Of a DNA stretch of 64,000 nt, positions 40,098-50,329 are shown piece by piece. The position numbers were made by a program, and so were the translations under genes. The first letter of the stretch is position 1, and each line of letters begins with the position of its first letter. The notes under the pieces are model-generated. The model made no database searches. It was given only the letters and a program-made list of their open reading frames with translations, and had not been told where the DNA came from. The DNA is from Polynucleobacter sp. MWH-HuK1 (GTDB taxonomy: Bacteria > Pseudomonadota > Gammaproteobacteria > Burkholderiales > Burkholderiaceae): contig NZ_JACVPP010000001.1 in NCBI RefSeq assembly GCF_018881815.1, forward strand, positions 493,352-557,351, given 5' to 3'.

Positions 40098-40694
40098 TTG
40101 AATACGGAACCACCCAAGAAAGTTCGGATTATTGGGGGCAACTGGAGGAGTCGTCTGCTAACTGTTTTAGATTTGCCGGGTCTGCGTCCCACAACTGACA
40201 GAATCCGAGAGACGCTATTTAATTGGTTGGGGCAGGATTTGTCAGGTTTGTGTTGCTTAGATCTTTTTGCTGGTACTGGCGCCTTAGGTTTTGAGGCTGC
40301 ATCAAGAGGGGCGCAATTAGTGATCTTGCTGGAGAAGGATAAGAAGGCTCACGCAAACTTAAAGACTAACTTTGCTTTACTGCAGTCATCACCCGCTGTT
40401 GGAGTTGTAGAAATATTGCAACGAGATAGCTTAGAGTTTTTGAAGCAACAAGCAGATCGCTCCAGCAACTTAATTTTTATTGATCCACCATTTCAGGAAT
40501 CGACCCTGTTAGATCGAGCCGTGATTGAGGCGGGAAGAGTGTGTGATGACGCCTCTGGAGGCGGTATTTATGTCGAATTTCCATCAAGTCGTCCGCGCGA
40601 GGAGATAGAAGCCCTGCTGCCAGATTGGCATTGTGGAAAATACTTAGAGGCTGGACAGGTAAAAGCTTGTCTATTTCGGGGTGGAAGAGGCTAA
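40098..40694 (+). CDS. rsmD: 16S rRNA (guanine(966)-N(2))-methyltransferase
   Basis: RIIGGNWRSRLL, RPTTDRIRETLFNWL, CLDLFAGTGALGFEA, IFIDPPF. Start uncertain; TTG at 40098. Confidence 0.93.
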   Translation: MNTEPPKKVRIIGGNWRSRLLTVLDLPGLRPTTDRIRETLFNWLGQDLSGLCCLDLFAGTGALGFEAASRGAQLVILLEKDKKAHANLKTNFALLQSSPAVGVVEILQRDSLEFLKQQADRSSNLIFIDPPFQESTLLDRAVIEAGRVCDDASGGGIYVEFPSSRPREEIEALLPDWHCGKYLEAGQVKACLFRGGRG

Positions 40695-40730
40695 ACTCTT
40701 GCCTGTAGCTGATAAAGCCTTAGGAATATT

Positions 40731-41228
40731 ATGACTGTAGCTGTATACCCTGGAACATTTGATCCATTTACTCGTGGTCACGAGGACTTGGTGCGTCGTG
40801 CATCTAGCATTTTCACAGAGCTGATTGTGGGTGTTGCTGATAGCCGCAGTAAGCGTCCATTCTTTACATTGCAAGAGCGCATTGATATTGCCAAAGAAGT
40901 GCTTGGTCACTATCCCAACGTCAAGGTTGTGGGCTTTACTGGCTTATTGAAAGATTTTGCGCGTGAGCACAATGCGCGCGTGATTGTGCGTGGATTGCGC
41001 GCCGTCTCTGACTTCGAGTACGAGTTCCAAATGGCGGGTATGAATCGCTATTTATTGCCTGATGTTGAAACTTTGTTTTTAACTCCATCTGATCAATATC
41101 AATTCATCTCCGGAACCTTTGTGCGTGAAATTGCATCGATGGGTGGTGATGTGAGCAAGTTTGTTTTCCCTTCAGTGGAAAAATGGCTTGTGAAAAAAAT
41201 TGCCTCTGGTGCTCAGAACAAAGAGTGA
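40731..41228 (+). CDS. coaD: Pantetheine-phosphate adenylyltransferase
   Basis: [45 protein letters not shown]. Confidence 0.97.
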   Translation: MTVAVYPGTFDPFTRGHEDLVRRASSIFTELIVGVADSRSKRPFFTLQERIDIAKEVLGHYPNVKVVGFTGLLKDFAREHNARVIVRGLRAVSDFEYEFQMAGMNRYLLPDVETLFLTPSDQYQFISGTFVREIASMGGDVSKFVFPSVEKWLVKKIASGAQNKE

Positions 41229-41253
41229 CCAAATGAAATTTGGCGACTAAATC

Positions 41254-41520
41254 ATGGCTTTAATGATTACGGACGAATGCATCAACTGCGATGTGTGTGA
41301 GCCAGAATGTCCTAATGATGCAATTTATATGGGCCTAGAGATTTATGAAATCGATCCCAATAAATGCACGGAATGTGTGGGGCATTACGATGCGCCTCAG
41401 TGCCGCCAAGTTTGCCCCGTAGACTGTATTCCGTTCAATCACGAGTTTGTTGAATCTCAAGAGCAGTTGATGGTGAAGTTCAGGCTTTTAACTGCCAATA
41501 AGAAAGTCAACCCAGTCTAA
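41254..41520 (+). CDS. YfhL-family 4Fe-4S dicluster ferredoxin
   Basis: CINCDVCEPECPNDAI; CTECVGHYDAPQCRQVCPVDCI. Confidence 0.95.
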   Translation: MALMITDECINCDVCEPECPNDAIYMGLEIYEIDPNKCTECVGHYDAPQCRQVCPVDCIPFNHEFVESQEQLMVKFRLLTANKKVNPV

Positions 41521-41539
41521 CTGACTGGCTTATGGGTGG

Positions 41540-42130
41540 TTAGCCCTTCGAGTGCAGCTCCATCATGGCGGTTTGGGTGTCGCCCTTCAAAAAGAGCGAC
41601 AAAATTTGTAAGCCATTTTCAATGCTGGCATCGATGAGTTTCTGTTCGGCTAATTGCGGTCTACGCAATACGTAATCTGCAACATCCATGGCGCGGCCAT
41701 CGCCTGCCACATCTCTAGGGTGACCAATGCCCAGGCGTAAACGCCAATAATTCGGAGTACTTAAATGCGCCTGAATATCTTTTAAGCCGTTGTGACCACC
41801 TGTGCCCCCGCCTAGTTTTAGGCGTGCAGTACCTGGTTTGAGATCCAACTCATCTTGCACCACCAAAATGTCTTCAGGGGTAATTTTGTGAAAGCGACAT
41901 AGCGCGCCAACGGATTGACCACTCAGATTCATGTAAGTGCTCGGCTTTAGTAGAAATAGGTCTTCACCTTCCCATTTTGCTCTTGCTACTTTTCCATGCA
42001 AGCGTTTCTCTGATTCAAAACGAACGCCCAATTGTTTTGCTAAGGCGTCGACAAACCAGAAGCCAGCGTTATGCCGATCTTCTTCATGCTCATCTCCAGG
42101 GTTGCCTAAGCCAACAATTAATTTAGTCAT
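41540..42130 (-). CDS. pth: Peptidyl-tRNA hydrolase
   Basis: LIVGLGNPGDEHEEDRHNAGFWFVDAL; KPSTYMNLSGQSVG; GGTGGHNGLKDI. Confidence 0.97.
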   Translation of the reverse strand: MTKLIVGLGNPGDEHEEDRHNAGFWFVDALAKQLGVRFESEKRLHGKVARAKWEGEDLFLLKPSTYMNLSGQSVGALCRFHKITPEDILVVQDELDLKPGTARLKLGGGTGGHNGLKDIQAHLSTPNYWRLRLGIGHPRDVAGDGRAMDVADYVLRRPQLAEQKLIDASIENGLQILSLFLKGDTQTAMMELHSKG

Positions 42131-42186
42131 GTTGAGAGTTTAAAGATATAAAAGTATTTCGCCAAAAAAGAATGAAAACTTGGGGC

Positions 42187-42217
42187 AATAAAAAAGGCCC
42201 GCTTGCGCAGGCCTTCT
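42187..42217 (-). terminator. Rho-independent terminator of rplY (minus strand)
   Basis: Minus strand AAGGCCTGC-GCAA-GCGGGCCTT then TTTTATT: 9-bp stem (one G:U), GNRA tetraloop, U tract. Confidence 0.85.
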
Positions 42218-42241
42218 AGTGCAAGTGATCTAGCTAATGAA

Positions 42242-42886
42242 TTAAGCTTTATCCTTTGGTGCTTCAGTAGCAGGAGCTGCAGCGGCAGGTGCAGCAGGCG
42301 CATCGGTAGGCTCAGCGGCTTTAACTGCTGGGATACGTGCGTTAGCAAGCACTGGGTTCTCTTGCTCAACATGCAATACCAAGGTAACACCTTTTGGCAA
42401 TGCGATGTCTTTGGCATGAATGCCATGACCAACTTCAATCTTAGCCAAGTCCACCTCGATGAACTCTGGCAAGTCTGCTGGTAAGCAAGATACTTCTAAC
42501 TCAGTAGCAACGTGACTGATAACTGCCCCTTGCAATTTCACGGCAGCTGAAGTGTCAGCATTTGTGAAGTGCAATGGAACGCGCATATGAACTTTCTCAG
42601 TCGCGGATACGCGCTGGAAGTCAATGTGCAATACCAATGGCTTAAATGGATGCATTTGGTAATCGCGCAACAATACTTTCTGTGTCTTGCCACCAATTTC
42701 CAAATCCAAAATAGATGAGTGGAATGCTTCTTTACGGAGAGCATGGAACAACGCGTTGTGGTCCAACTCAATGACTAAGGCTGGATCTTTACTACCGTAA
42801 ACGATTCCCGGAGTTTTTCCGGAATTGCGCAGACGGCGGCTCGCACCCGTTCCCTGTACGCTTCTTTCAAAGGCTACAACTTTCAT
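42242..42886 (-). CDS. rplY: 50S ribosomal protein L25/general stress protein Ctc
   Basis: [43 protein letters not shown]; Ala-rich tail. Confidence 0.96.
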   Translation of the reverse strand: MKVVAFERSVQGTGASRRLRNSGKTPGIVYGSKDPALVIELDHNALFHALRKEAFHSSILDLEIGGKTQKVLLRDYQMHPFKPLVLHIDFQRVSATEKVHMRVPLHFTNADTSAAVKLQGAVISHVATELEVSCLPADLPEFIEVDLAKIEVGHGIHAKDIALPKGVTLVLHVEQENPVLANARIPAVKAAEPTDAPAAPAAAAPATEAPKDKA

Positions 42887-43022
42887 ATTAAATTCCCTAG
42901 TTAAGGTTAATTTCCGTTCGCGACCAAACAGAAAAGCCTTCGATTATATCGTGGGAAAGGACGTTTTTGCCTACAAAAGGCTTAAAACTGCCAAAAACCG
43001 GGGTAAAACGGTGATTTTTGGC

Positions 43023-43988
43023 TTATTCAACAAACATCGACATCACTGAATCACCCTTACTAATGCGGGAAAGGGTTTCAGCGAGGATTGGAGCGACGCT
43101 TAATTGGCGAATTTTTGCTACTTTCATAGCCTCTGGAGTCAGGGGAATGGTGTCAGTAACAACCAATTCATCTAGCTCAGAAGCTGCAATACGGGCCACA
43201 GCACCGCCTGAGAGCACGGCGTGAGTACAGTAGGCGGTTACGCCCTTAGCGCCGCGCTCTTTGAGGGCCTCAGCGGCTTTACAGAGGGTTCCGCCGGTAT
43301 CAATTATGTCGTCCATGATTACGCAGTGGCGACCTTCTACTTCGCCGATAAGGTGCATCACTTCGGATACGTTGGCTTTAGGGCGACGTTTATCAATAAT
43401 CGCCAAATCAGTGCCTAATTGCTTAGCCATCGCACGGGCACGAACTACGCCGCCAATGTCTGGAGACACAATGATGAGGTCTTTTTGGGTCTTTTGGGCC
43501 TGTAGGTCTGCCAATAGCACTGGAGAGGCGTAGATGTTATCTACTGGGATATCAAAAAAGCCTTGAATCTGGTCGGCATGCAAGTCCATTGTCAAAACGC
43601 GCTCAATGCCAGCAACAGACTGGAGCATGTTGGCTACGATACGTGCGGAGATCGCGACTCGGGCAGAGCGGGGGCGGCGGTCCTGACGGGCATAGCCGAA
43701 GTAAGGAATCACTGCGGTTATGCGGCTTGCGGAGGCTCGTTTCAGGGCATCAATCATGATCATGAGCTCCATCAAGCTGTCATTTGTAGGCGCACAGGTT
43801 GATTGGATCACTACGACATTTTTCCCGCGAACGTTTTCTTGAATTTCTACCTGAATCTCGCCATCTGAGAAGCGGCCAACAAAGGCTTTACCCATCGGGA
43901 GATTGAGTTCTTTTGCTACAGCCTCGGCCAAAACGGGATTTGCGTTGCCTGTGAAAAGAGTCAATAAATCTGCGCTTATGGAGGACAT
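43023..43988 (-). CDS. prs: Ribose-phosphate pyrophosphokinase
   Basis: [64 protein letters not shown]. Confidence 0.98.
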   Translation of the reverse strand: MSSISADLLTLFTGNANPVLAEAVAKELNLPMGKAFVGRFSDGEIQVEIQENVRGKNVVVIQSTCAPTNDSLMELMIMIDALKRASASRITAVIPYFGYARQDRRPRSARVAISARIVANMLQSVAGIERVLTMDLHADQIQGFFDIPVDNIYASPVLLADLQAQKTQKDLIIVSPDIGGVVRARAMAKQLGTDLAIIDKRRPKANVSEVMHLIGEVEGRHCVIMDDIIDTGGTLCKAAEALKERGAKGVTAYCTHAVLSGGAVARIAASELDELVVTDTIPLTPEAMKVAKIRQLSVAPILAETLSRISKGDSVMSMFVE

Positions 43989-44042
43989 AGTCTTAAGGGT
44001 TTTGTGGGGTCAAAAGGTTTTCTTTGTTGTTTCTACAGTCTT

Positions 44043-44119
44043 TGGCAGGGGAAGAAGGATTCGAACCTTCGCATGCTGGAATCAAAATCCAGTGCCTTAA
44101 CCAGCTTGGCGATTCCCCT
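44043..44119 (-). tRNA. tRNA-Gln (anticodon TTG), CCA encoded
   Basis: Minus strand AGGGGAA...CTGGA-TTTTGAT-TCCAG...GGTTCGAATCC...TTCCCCT-G-CCA; perfect 7-bp acceptor stem, anticodon loop TTTTGAT. Confidence 0.96.
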
Positions 44120-44124
44120 ACAGG

Positions 44125-45003
44125 TCAATCTGAAGAAATCAAATTGTAAGCGGGATTTTTATTTAGCCCCCGAACAACCCGACCTACCCACCCTTTAGGA
44201 AGATTTTGAAGCAGATTTTCTAGTTTTGCGGTGTCAGTCTTAGGGTCTAAGACTGCAAAAACGCTACTTCCAGATCCAGACATACGGGGCTGAGAGCCCG
44301 GTACCGCCTGGTTAATCCAATCCAAAGCTTGCTTCACTTCTGGGCAAATCCGCATCGCTACAGCCTGACAATCATTTGATTGAAACAACAATGGCGATGC
44401 AAGAAAGCCATCAATTGTAATCTGAGCGTGATCTCGGGTCAATTCTGGGTCCTGAAAAATACTAGCGGTAGCAATTCCCTGGTTGGGGAAGATGACCAAA
44501 AAAAGAGGGGTTTCAAGGGAAATTTCCTGAATTTTCTCCCCAATACCTTCAACAAAGGCATTTTTGCCAAAAATAAAGAATGGGACATCAGCCCCTAGCT
44601 TTAAACCCAAATTACAAAGAGTTTCATTGGGTAGATTGAGATTCCAGAGCGCGTTGAGACCAATCAATGTGCTTGCTGCATCAGAGGATCCGCCACCCAT
44701 TCCTGCGCCCATCGGAATTTCTTTTTGTAGATCAATTTCAACCCCAGCCTCAAGCTTGCAAAAATCTTTCAACAAGTTTGCAGCGCGTACTACTAAATCT
44801 TGTTCAGGTGTAACTCCGGGGATGGGGTTTACTCGGCGCACTTCCTTTTCAGGAATGCGTTTTAAGTGGAGCGTGTCACACCAGTCAATAAGTTGAAAGA
44901 CAGATTGAAGTAGGTGATAGCCATCATCTCTGCGTCCAACAATGTGCAAAAAAAGATTGAGCTTAGCTGGCGAGCGAAGGGATAAAGAATCTAGGCTCAC
45001 CAT
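44125..45003 (-). CDS. ispE: 4-diphosphocytidyl-2-C-methyl-D-erythritol kinase
   Basis: SPAKLNLFLHIVGRRDDGYHLLQSVF; KEIPMGAGMGGGSSDAAS. Confidence 0.96.
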   Translation of the reverse strand: MVSLDSLSLRSPAKLNLFLHIVGRRDDGYHLLQSVFQLIDWCDTLHLKRIPEKEVRRVNPIPGVTPEQDLVVRAANLLKDFCKLEAGVEIDLQKEIPMGAGMGGGSSDAASTLIGLNALWNLNLPNETLCNLGLKLGADVPFFIFGKNAFVEGIGEKIQEISLETPLFLVIFPNQGIATASIFQDPELTRDHAQITIDGFLASPLLFQSNDCQAVAMRICPEVKQALDWINQAVPGSQPRMSGSGSSVFAVLDPKTDTAKLENLLQNLPKGWVGRVVRGLNKNPAYNLISSD

Positions 45004-45014
45004 ATTCTTCTTAC

Positions 45015-46508
45015 TTAATCATTCGGTCTGTCAAATACAAGGCGAATATCAATGGAACCAATATTCGAGCTGCGTGTCATAGTGAGCTTCTCTAGGCGAC
45101 CGCTATTGCTCCACGTATAAAGTAGATCCCAGCCATCTTGACTAATTTTGTTTACCTGGCCCTTGGCATTTCTATCAACGCTTGCTTCACTACCAGCGCG
45201 AACTTCACCTCTTAACCAGTTAGATAGACCCCTTGCTGGCAGAGGGAGTCCTAAGGTGTTTTGTACTAGGGTGTCAGCGTCTACCGCTGCCACTACCTTG
45301 CCATCGCTCTCCAGAGTAGCTTCACCTGGTGTGATGGTAATTTTTGCAATTGACCCACCCATAGGATTGCGGATCTCTAGAACATCTTTTAACGAATCTT
45401 GCGTTAAGGTAAATCCGCCTGAGCCACCTTGGTTTTGTGTTTCAGTTAAGCCAATAACTTTGACTGCGAAACGACCATCCCAAGAACCTTTGGCTGTTTG
45501 ATCATCTCTAGTCCAGTCAGGTTTAAAGCGCTTGAGTGTTTCCTTGAGTGTTGGGTTGTTAGCATCCAATTTTTGACCTTGTCGCCAGATCTCTTCTGCT
45601 TCGCTCTGACGATTCATAACCCACAAAACCTCTCCAACATGGGCAGCGATATCTGCTTCTGGTTTCATAGCAAATGCTTGTTGCAGTTGCTCTAAGGCAA
45701 GAGCGTTTTTTCCTAAGCGAAAATTCACCCAACCCAAGCTATCCAAAATGAAACTGTCTTTTGGTGATAGTTGGTGTGCCTTGCTAATTAATGTTAACGC
45801 TTCTGGTAGTTGTACGTTGCGATCAGCCAGGGAGTAGCCGAGAGCATTTAAAGAATTCACATCATTTGGGTATTTGCGCAAAATATCGCGCAAGGTTTTT
45901 TCCATGACATCGATGCGACCGACTTTTTCCGCAGACATCGCATAGGTGTAGAGCAAGCCAGGATCTTTGGAAGCAATTTTGACTGTTGACGCGATTTCAT
46001 AAAACGCACGTAGTGCATCTGATTCATCTTTTGCTTTAGCAAGCAGTGCTTGTAATTGCAAAAGAGTGTTTTCTTGTTTCGCCGGAGTTTGTTGTCGTAG
46101 TAAGGCAATGGCTGGCTTAACTGCATCAGACCAACGATTGCTCAAAATCAGAAGAGTCACTAAGACTTCTTTCGGCTTTGAATCTGAGGCTGGAGATAGT
46201 TCATCCCAAGTCTTGGCGGCTTGCATAGCTAGGTCTGGCGAGCCACCCGCAATCGCTATTTCCATCGCTCTTTGGGCTAGCCTAGGATCTTTGTATTGGC
46301 GTGCCATCTCTAGGTAGGTGTTGTAGGCCAAGCCAGCCTCACCACGCTGGAGAGCGATTTCAGAGGCAAGCACCTCAAAGATGGCTTCACCAGTTTGTAA
46401 TCCATTTGCCCGTGGCTGCGCTTGGGCGTGTGAAATGACTACACCAGCTACGGTCGCCAGGAATAAAGCCTGTATTAGAGGTTTCAGTGCGAATTTACTC
46501 ATAAGCAC
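45015..46508 (-). CDS. TPR-repeat exported protein fused to a C-terminal LolB-like domain
   Basis: Signal peptide, then TPR-like repeats (e.g. YLEMARQYKDPRLAQRAMEIAI, NALGYSLADRNVQLPEALTLISKAHQLSPKDSFILDSLGWVNFRLG), then LolB-like WDGRFAV...IRNPMGGSIAKITITPGEATL...LGLPLPARGLSNWLRGEV...GWDLLYTW...LEKLTMTR. Confidence 0.85.
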   Translation of the reverse strand: MLMSKFALKPLIQALFLATVAGVVISHAQAQPRANGLQTGEAIFEVLASEIALQRGEAGLAYNTYLEMARQYKDPRLAQRAMEIAIAGGSPDLAMQAAKTWDELSPASDSKPKEVLVTLLILSNRWSDAVKPAIALLRQQTPAKQENTLLQLQALLAKAKDESDALRAFYEIASTVKIASKDPGLLYTYAMSAEKVGRIDVMEKTLRDILRKYPNDVNSLNALGYSLADRNVQLPEALTLISKAHQLSPKDSFILDSLGWVNFRLGKNALALEQLQQAFAMKPEADIAAHVGEVLWVMNRQSEAEEIWRQGQKLDANNPTLKETLKRFKPDWTRDDQTAKGSWDGRFAVKVIGLTETQNQGGSGGFTLTQDSLKDVLEIRNPMGGSIAKITITPGEATLESDGKVVAAVDADTLVQNTLGLPLPARGLSNWLRGEVRAGSEASVDRNAKGQVNKISQDGWDLLYTWSNSGRLEKLTMTRSSNIGSIDIRLVFDRPND

Positions 46509-46537
46509 ATTCTAATCCGCGAATCTACAATCCATTT

Positions 46538-47374
46538 ATGCCAGAACTTCCAGAAGTAGAGGTCACACGATTAGGAATTGCGCCCCACCTTGAGGGACGC
46601 AAAGTTACCGCCGTCAAAATCATTGATGGGCGCTTGCGTTGGCCCGTCCCCGCCAGTCTGAGTAAATCCTTGCCTGGACAAAAGGTAAGCACCATAAAGC
46701 GTCGCGGCAAGTATCTCCTGTTGGAAATGGATACGGGTTATTTACTCATTCATTTGGGGATGACGGGAACCTTGCGAGTGTTGCCAAGTTCAGATTCTTT
46801 GAAGACCCATGATCGAGTAACGCTGGAATTTGGTAAGTTAAGCTTGCGTTTGCATGACCCTAGAAAATTTGGCGCTGTTTTATGGCACCCCAAATCTAAG
46901 GGCCCTATTGAAAAATTTACGCTTTTGCAAAAGCTTGGGGTGGAGCCATTCTCTCCAGAGTTTTCGGGAGAATTGGGCGCGGAGATTTTGTATCAATGTT
47001 CGCGCAAGCGTAGTGTTGCAGTTAAACAATTTCTTTTGGCAGGCGAAGCAGTTGTCGGTGTCGGTAATATTTATTGTTCCGAAAGCTTATTTGAGGCGGG
47101 TATTCATCCGGCTAAAGCGGCTGGTAAATTAACTCGACCACAATGTTCGCGTCTTGCAAAGGCTGTCAGATTGATACTGAAAAAAGCGATTGATGCTGGC
47201 GGTAGCTCACTAAAAGATTTTGTGAATAGCGATGGCGACCCAGGACATTTCATGGTTCAAACCAAGGTCTATGATCGCAAGGGCTTGCCATGCAAGGTAT
47301 GCAAAACACCCATTAACCAGATAGTGCAGGGTCAGCGCTCCACCTACTTTTGTCCGCAATGTCAAAAGCGCTGA
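46538..47374 (+). CDS. mutM: Formamidopyrimidine-DNA glycosylase
   Basis: MPELPEVEVTRLGI; C-terminal zinc finger CKVCKTPINQIVQGQRSTYFCPQCQ. Confidence 0.98.
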   Translation: MPELPEVEVTRLGIAPHLEGRKVTAVKIIDGRLRWPVPASLSKSLPGQKVSTIKRRGKYLLLEMDTGYLLIHLGMTGTLRVLPSSDSLKTHDRVTLEFGKLSLRLHDPRKFGAVLWHPKSKGPIEKFTLLQKLGVEPFSPEFSGELGAEILYQCSRKRSVAVKQFLLAGEAVVGVGNIYCSESLFEAGIHPAKAAGKLTRPQCSRLAKAVRLILKKAIDAGGSSLKDFVNSDGDPGHFMVQTKVYDRKGLPCKVCKTPINQIVQGQRSTYFCPQCQKR

Positions 47375-48504
47375 TTAACACCTTTGCGTCAAAGTTAATT
47401 GCTTGGCATGGCGTCAGCGGGCGCTCTGGCTTGCCGTGGCAAGGCAATCGGGATCCGTACGCGGTATGGGTATCAGAAATTATGCTGCAGCAAACTCAGG
47501 TTGCGACGGTCCTTGAGCGCTATCCACGCTTTATGAAACGATTTCCGACAGTAAAAAAATTAGCCGCTGCTGATATTGATGAAGTACTAGCCGAATGGGC
47601 TGGCTTGGGTTACTACTCTCGCGCTAGAAATTTGCACTTATGTGCAAAGCAAGTCATGACAGAGTTCGGGGGTAATTTTCCAAGTGACCCCGCCTTACTT
47701 GAGCAATTAAAAGGTATCGGTCGCTCCACTGCGGGCGCGGTCGCTGCCTTTGCATTTCATGAGCGTGCACCTATTTTGGATGCTAATGTTAAGCGCATCT
47801 TGGCGCGTTTATTCGCGGTTGAGGGCAGCATTCAGGACAAGGCAGTGAATGAACAACTTTGGAATATGGCAACAGATTTGCTGCCAAAAAAATCTGTTGA
47901 TATGCCGGTATATACACAAGCCTTGATGGACTTCGGTGCAACCTGGTGCACGGCACGTAAACCAGTTTGTTTGGGCTCTGAAAAAAAGTGTCCTTTCACA
48001 AAAGACTGCCAGGCTAACTTGAGTGATCAAGTGCTTCTGCTGCCGCAAAAAACCAAGAAAATGAAATCTCCTGAATTCGACTGCAATATATTGTTGATCC
48101 GTTCGGGTAATTCTGTCCTGCTGCAAAAGCGTCCTAGTAAAGCGATTTGGGGCGGCCTCTGGTCTTTGCCTGAATCAGTCTGGAAGCCTAGGGTGCCAGG
48201 CTCTAAAGATGCCGATTTAAGCTCGCAGGAATTATTTCAAGCTGCAATGCCTCAAGAAAAGACTTTAGTCCTTGCAAAGGCTTGTAAGCCCTTCCATAAG
48301 ACAAATGAAATTAAGCATGTATTTACTCATAGACGTCTTTGGATGCATATATGGCAAGCAAACTGCTCAAAAGAGTTGGCATTTTCAAATCCAGGTCTAA
48401 GGTGGGTTCCCCTAAATCAGTTGGGGCGCTATGGCTTACCCCAACCGATCAAGACTTTGCTACAGGGATTGAGTCTAGTTCGCGGTGACGCTCTAAAAAA
48501 TTAA
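47359..48504 (+). CDS. mutY: A/G-specific adenine glycosylase
   Basis: LPWQGNRDPYAVWVSEIMLQQTQVATV; LKGIGRSTAGAVAAFAF; FeS CxxxxxxCxxC-type cluster; C-terminal NUDIX-like domain. Confidence 0.96.
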   Translation: MSKALINTFASKLIAWHGVSGRSGLPWQGNRDPYAVWVSEIMLQQTQVATVLERYPRFMKRFPTVKKLAAADIDEVLAEWAGLGYYSRARNLHLCAKQVMTEFGGNFPSDPALLEQLKGIGRSTAGAVAAFAFHERAPILDANVKRILARLFAVEGSIQDKAVNEQLWNMATDLLPKKSVDMPVYTQALMDFGATWCTARKPVCLGSEKKCPFTKDCQANLSDQVLLLPQKTKKMKSPEFDCNILLIRSGNSVLLQKRPSKAIWGGLWSLPESVWKPRVPGSKDADLSSQELFQAAMPQEKTLVLAKACKPFHKTNEIKHVFTHRRLWMHIWQANCSKELAFSNPGLRWVPLNQLGRYGLPQPIKTLLQGLSLVRGDALKN

Positions 48505-49339
48505 GCTGTAAGTTGCTGAAGTCTTTTTGGCTGCGAAAGTATTCACTTAAGCGATTGACCAAATAAACCGACCGGTGTTGACCACCAGTACAGCCAATAG
48601 CTACCGTTAGATAACTGCGCCCATCGGCAATGTAATGCGGTAGCCAGCGATGAATGAACTGCGTAATGTCCGCCTCCATGTTCACTACCTCTGAAATTTT
48701 TGCTAAAAACTCTTTAACGGGTTTGTCATTGCCAGTAAGCGGTCTTAGGACTTTGTCGTAGTGAGGGTTGGGTAGGCAGCGCACATCAAAAACGAGATCT
48801 GCCTCGCTAGGTACGCCCTTTTTAAAGCCAAACGATTCAAACACCACAGTTAAGCCAACAGGCTTGTCTTTGAGAAGATCTTGAATCCAAGATCGCAGCG
48901 CATGGGCGGGAATGTTACTGGTGTCAATGCTGTGTGCTTGAGCGCGTAAGGGCTCTAGTAGGCTACGTTCATTATCAATAGCCTCAATGAGCGTTGCTGA
49001 TTGAGATTGCTTAGCATTGGTAGATAAAGGGTGGCGACGACGTGTTTCTGAAAAGCGTTGCACCAAAGTATTGGTATCGGCATTTAAGAATACAACTCGG
49101 ACCTGATGATTTTTGCGTAAGTTCTCAAGAATAGATGGTAAGTCGGCAATAGATTGTCCTCGACGAGCATCTATGGCAACCGCAACTCGCTCGCACTGCT
49201 CATTTTCTAGAGTGGAGATGAGATTTTCTAAAAGAGAAACGGGAAGGTTATCAACGCAGTCATAGCCGGCATCTTCAAAAGCCCTCAGGGCTACTGATTT
49301 ACCTGAGCCTGAGATTCCGGTAATCAGATTAATTTGCAT
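48449..49339 (-). CDS. rapZ: RNase adapter RapZ
   Basis: LITGISGSGKSVALRAFEDAGYDCVDNLP; DVRCLPNPHYDKVLRPLTG; IGCTGGQHRSVY. Confidence 0.97.
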   Translation of the reverse strand: MQINLITGISGSGKSVALRAFEDAGYDCVDNLPVSLLENLISTLENEQCERVAVAIDARRGQSIADLPSILENLRKNHQVRVVFLNADTNTLVQRFSETRRRHPLSTNAKQSQSATLIEAIDNERSLLEPLRAQAHSIDTSNIPAHALRSWIQDLLKDKPVGLTVVFESFGFKKGVPSEADLVFDVRCLPNPHYDKVLRPLTGNDKPVKEFLAKISEVVNMEADITQFIHRWLPHYIADGRSYLTVAIGCTGGQHRSVYLVNRLSEYFRSQKDFSNLQLNFLERHRELDSIPVAKS

Positions 49340-49342
49340 AAC

Positions 49343-50329
49343 TTAAAGTAAGCGACCCTGTGACTTAATGGAGTCAGCCTCTGCATTCATCTGCAGACGT
49401 TGGCGCTCAATGAATTCCTTGAGCGTATCAATGCCACGCAATTGCAAAATCGTATTACGGACCGCTGCCTCAACCAGAACGGCTAAGTTGCGACCTGCAG
49501 CAACCTGAATTTTGACCGTACGAATTGGAATACCCAAGACATCAACGTGCTGGGCTTCAAGCGGTAAACGCTCAAATGCACCATCAGTTCTACGTACAAG
49601 TTGCACGATCAAGCGAAGTTTTAATTTGCGACGAACAGCTGTTTCACCGAAGATTGTCCGGATATCCAATAAACCTAATCCACGAACCTCAAGTAAGTTA
49701 CGCAAGATAACAGGACAGCGACCCTCAATGTAGTCTGGTCCAAGACGCGCAAAATCAACCGCATCATCCGCAACCAGGCCATGACCCCTTGAGATCAACT
49801 CAAGACCTAATTCGCTCTTGCCAAGACCGGATTCACCGGTGAGTAGGACGCCCAGACCCAAGATATCCATAAAGACACCGTGCATTGTGATTTGAGGTGC
49901 ACCAATTTTGGTTAGGTAGATTCGTAAATGATCAATTACCTCTGCAGCAGAAATTGCAGTAGTGAATAAAGGCGTTGAAGAACGTTGGCAGAAAAGTTGT
50001 AAATCAGGGTCTGCGCTCTTGCCGTCGGCTACGATGACGCAAGGCGGCGTTTTAGAAATCAGGCTCGCAATTTGTTCTTGTTTTTGTTTTGGCTCTAGAG
50101 CGGCGTGATAGTCAACCTCTTGCTCGCCGAAAATTTGTATACGGCTTGGGTGGATAAGGTTTAAGTGCCCCACTAAGTCGGAGCTGGCGGCAGCTGCTTT
50201 TACAGCCTCAGGTGGAAAAGTGCGATCAGCACCCTCGAGACCACCAATCCAAGAAAGTTTTAACTCTGAAACATTGTCATCAAAAATCTGCTGAGCAGTT
50301 ACTCCATCCAGGAGTAATGGCTGAGTCAT
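49343..50329 (-). CDS. hprK: HPr kinase/phosphorylase
   Basis: [49 protein letters not shown]. Confidence 0.97.
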   Translation of the reverse strand: MTQPLLLDGVTAQQIFDDNVSELKLSWIGGLEGADRTFPPEAVKAAAASSDLVGHLNLIHPSRIQIFGEQEVDYHAALEPKQKQEQIASLISKTPPCVIVADGKSADPDLQLFCQRSSTPLFTTAISAAEVIDHLRIYLTKIGAPQITMHGVFMDILGLGVLLTGESGLGKSELGLELISRGHGLVADDAVDFARLGPDYIEGRCPVILRNLLEVRGLGLLDIRTIFGETAVRRKLKLRLIVQLVRRTDGAFERLPLEAQHVDVLGIPIRTVKIQVAAGRNLAVLVEAAVRNTILQLRGIDTLKEFIERQRLQMNAEADSIKSQGRLL

